A stretch of DNA of 6,314 bases from Clostridiales bacterium (GTDB lineage Bacteria; Bacillota_A; Clostridia; Peptostreptococcales; Anaerovoracaceae): positions 1 through 6,314 of the forward strand of contig JAILFI010000145.1 of NCBI GenBank assembly GCA_024697655.1, given 5' to 3'. The notes below the pieces were generated by a model. The model saw only the letters and a list, made by a program, of their open reading frames with translations. It was not told the DNA's origin and made no database searches. Positions 5,807-6,314 of the stretch are shown one piece after another. Numbering within the stretch: the stretch's first letter is position 1; every line of letters starts with the position of its first letter. The position numbers and the translations under genes were made by a program.

Positions 5807-5817
5807 GCTCTAATATC

Positions 5818-5845
5818 ATTATACGAACTGCGGCAGGATTGTCAA
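5818..5845 (-). promoter_or_regulatory. Consensus sigma-A promoter of the MtaA-type gene
   Basis: On the minus strand, perfect TTGACA (5845-5840) and TATAAT (5823-5818) hexamers are 16 bp apart. Predicted start is about 5811, giving a leader of about 122 nt. Such a strong promoter in front of a catabolic gene suggests that control acts after initiation or through a repressor. Confidence 0.88.
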
Positions 5846-5850
5846 GCGGA

Positions 5851-5886
5851 AAACAAATACCCGCACAACATGGCTGTTATGCGGGT
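5851..5886 (-). terminator. Intrinsic terminator of the ArsR-family gene
   Basis: On the minus strand ACCCGCATAACA (5886-5875) pairs with TGTTGTGCGGGT (5870-5859), 12 bp including one U-G wobble, around a GCCA loop, followed by ATTTGTTTT. The wobble exists only in minus-strand RNA, supporting this direction. It separates the regulator from the MtaA-type gene, whose promoter starts a few bases further on. Confidence 0.85.
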
Positions 5887-5920
5887 TGATCGATTGGTTT
5901 GCGCAGCGCCATGGCATGTT

Positions 5921-6271
5921 TCAGGCATGCTGCAGGCGCTTGTGTTCCGTGTGGGCGAGGGCCGTGGAGAGGATCTCGTTCACATGCTCGTCGTCCAGCA
6001 CATAGTAGATGTTTTTACCATCCCGGCGGGTCTTGACAAGCCCGGCGGATTTCAGCGCCTTCAGCTGGTGGGAAACGGCACTGTCGCTCATGGAAAGCGC
6101 GGTGGCGATGTCGCCGGTGCAGCGCGCTTCCTCACTGATGAGCAGGACGATGCGCATACGGGTCTCGTCACCGAGCACCTTGAAGAAGGCGGTCATATCT
6201 TCCACAGCGTGAGGCGGGAACAGCGGTTTCTGTGCTCTGCCGGGGGCGGATTTACTGTCGTTGCGGGACAT
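5921..6271 (-). CDS. ArsR/SmtB-family metal-sensing repressor with CzrA-type alpha-5 site
   Basis: A 116-residue winged-helix repressor. FKVLGDETRMRIVLLI (30-45) is the family's conserved first helix region. CTGDIATALSMSDSAVSHQL (51-70) is the helix-turn-helix ending in the S-x-x-S-H-Q-L recognition helix, and RRDGKNIYYVL (82-92) is the wing. The C-terminal helix carries Asp94, His96, His107 and His110 with the spacing D-x-H-x10-H-x2-H, the same ligand set and spacing as the alpha-5 zinc/cobalt site of CzrA (SmtB has Glu at the last position). Only one cysteine (Cys51) is at the alpha-3 site, so an ArsR-type arsenic site is not formed. It therefore probably senses zinc, cobalt or a similar ion and leaves DNA when metal binds. 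The start at 6271 follows AAGGAGGT at 7 nt. The target genes may lie beyond the right edge; a terminator separates it from the MtaA-type gene. Confidence 0.92.
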   Translation of the reverse strand: MSRNDSKSAPGRAQKPLFPPHAVEDMTAFFKVLGDETRMRIVLLISEEARCTGDIATALSMSDSAVSHQLKALKSAGLVKTRRDGKNIYYVLDDEHVNEILSTALAHTEHKRLQHA

Positions 6272-6278
6272 TGTCTGC

Positions 6279-6286
6279 ACCTCCTT
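6279..6286 (-). promoter_or_regulatory. Ribosome binding site fixing the ArsR-family start
   Basis: AAGGAGGT on the minus strand lies 7 nt before ATG 6271. It argues against a GTG start at 6310, which would add 13 residues including three cysteines. A short minus-strand frame from ATG 6314 ends at TAA 6287-6285, overlapping this site; it may be the tail of an upstream gene or chance. Confidence 0.85.
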
Positions 6287-6314
6287 ACAGATTGCGCACG
6301 TGCAGCGCACGCAT

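Overview
The window looks like chromosome from an anaerobic, fairly GC-rich member of the Bacillota (Clostridia/Eubacteriales type). The evidence is strong AGGAGG-type ribosome binding sites, short gaps between genes, intrinsic terminators with GNRA-type loops, near-consensus sigma-A promoters, and a gene set typical of anaerobes that live on methylated amines. No taxon can be named from the sequence alone. TAG is used freely as an ordinary stop codon (three of eight genes).

Left part (2-2223): the C-terminal part of a BCCT-family (betaine/carnitine/choline) transporter, a strong intrinsic terminator, then a complete MttB-superfamily methyltransferase with no internal amber codon, so of the non-pyrrolysine type. 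Transporter plus MttB homologue suggests uptake and demethylation of a quaternary amine, probably a betaine-like compound.

Middle (2234-3851): a probable promoter whose start site is covered by a perfect 13-3-13 bp inverted repeat drives a two-gene unit. It encodes a cysteine-rich C_GCAxxG_C_C-family protein and a radical SAM enzyme of the BioB/PylB/HydE type, and ends in a hairpin. A second promoter (3856-3884) then drives a small two-helix membrane protein immediately abutting a PadR-like winged-helix regulator. A bidirectional terminator follows (4585-4620).

Right part, minus strand (4643-6314): a UroD/MtaA-family cobamide methyltransferase with the zinc triad His-X-Cys...Cys. It is transcribed from a perfect-hexamer promoter through a roughly 122-nt leader that can fold into a 13-bp stem with competing downstream pairings and a U6 tract, a candidate cis-regulatory RNA. 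Upstream of it, with its own terminator, is an ArsR/SmtB repressor carrying the complete CzrA-type alpha-5 metal site (Asp-X-His...His-X2-His).

Taken together, the transporter, the MttB homologue and the MtaA homologue could supply entry, demethylation and methyl transfer. The corrinoid protein and its reductive activase that such a pathway needs are not in this window. The most interesting unexplained elements are the leader RNA of the MtaA-type gene, the perfect operator-like dyad, and the unassigned C_GCAxxG/radical SAM pair.
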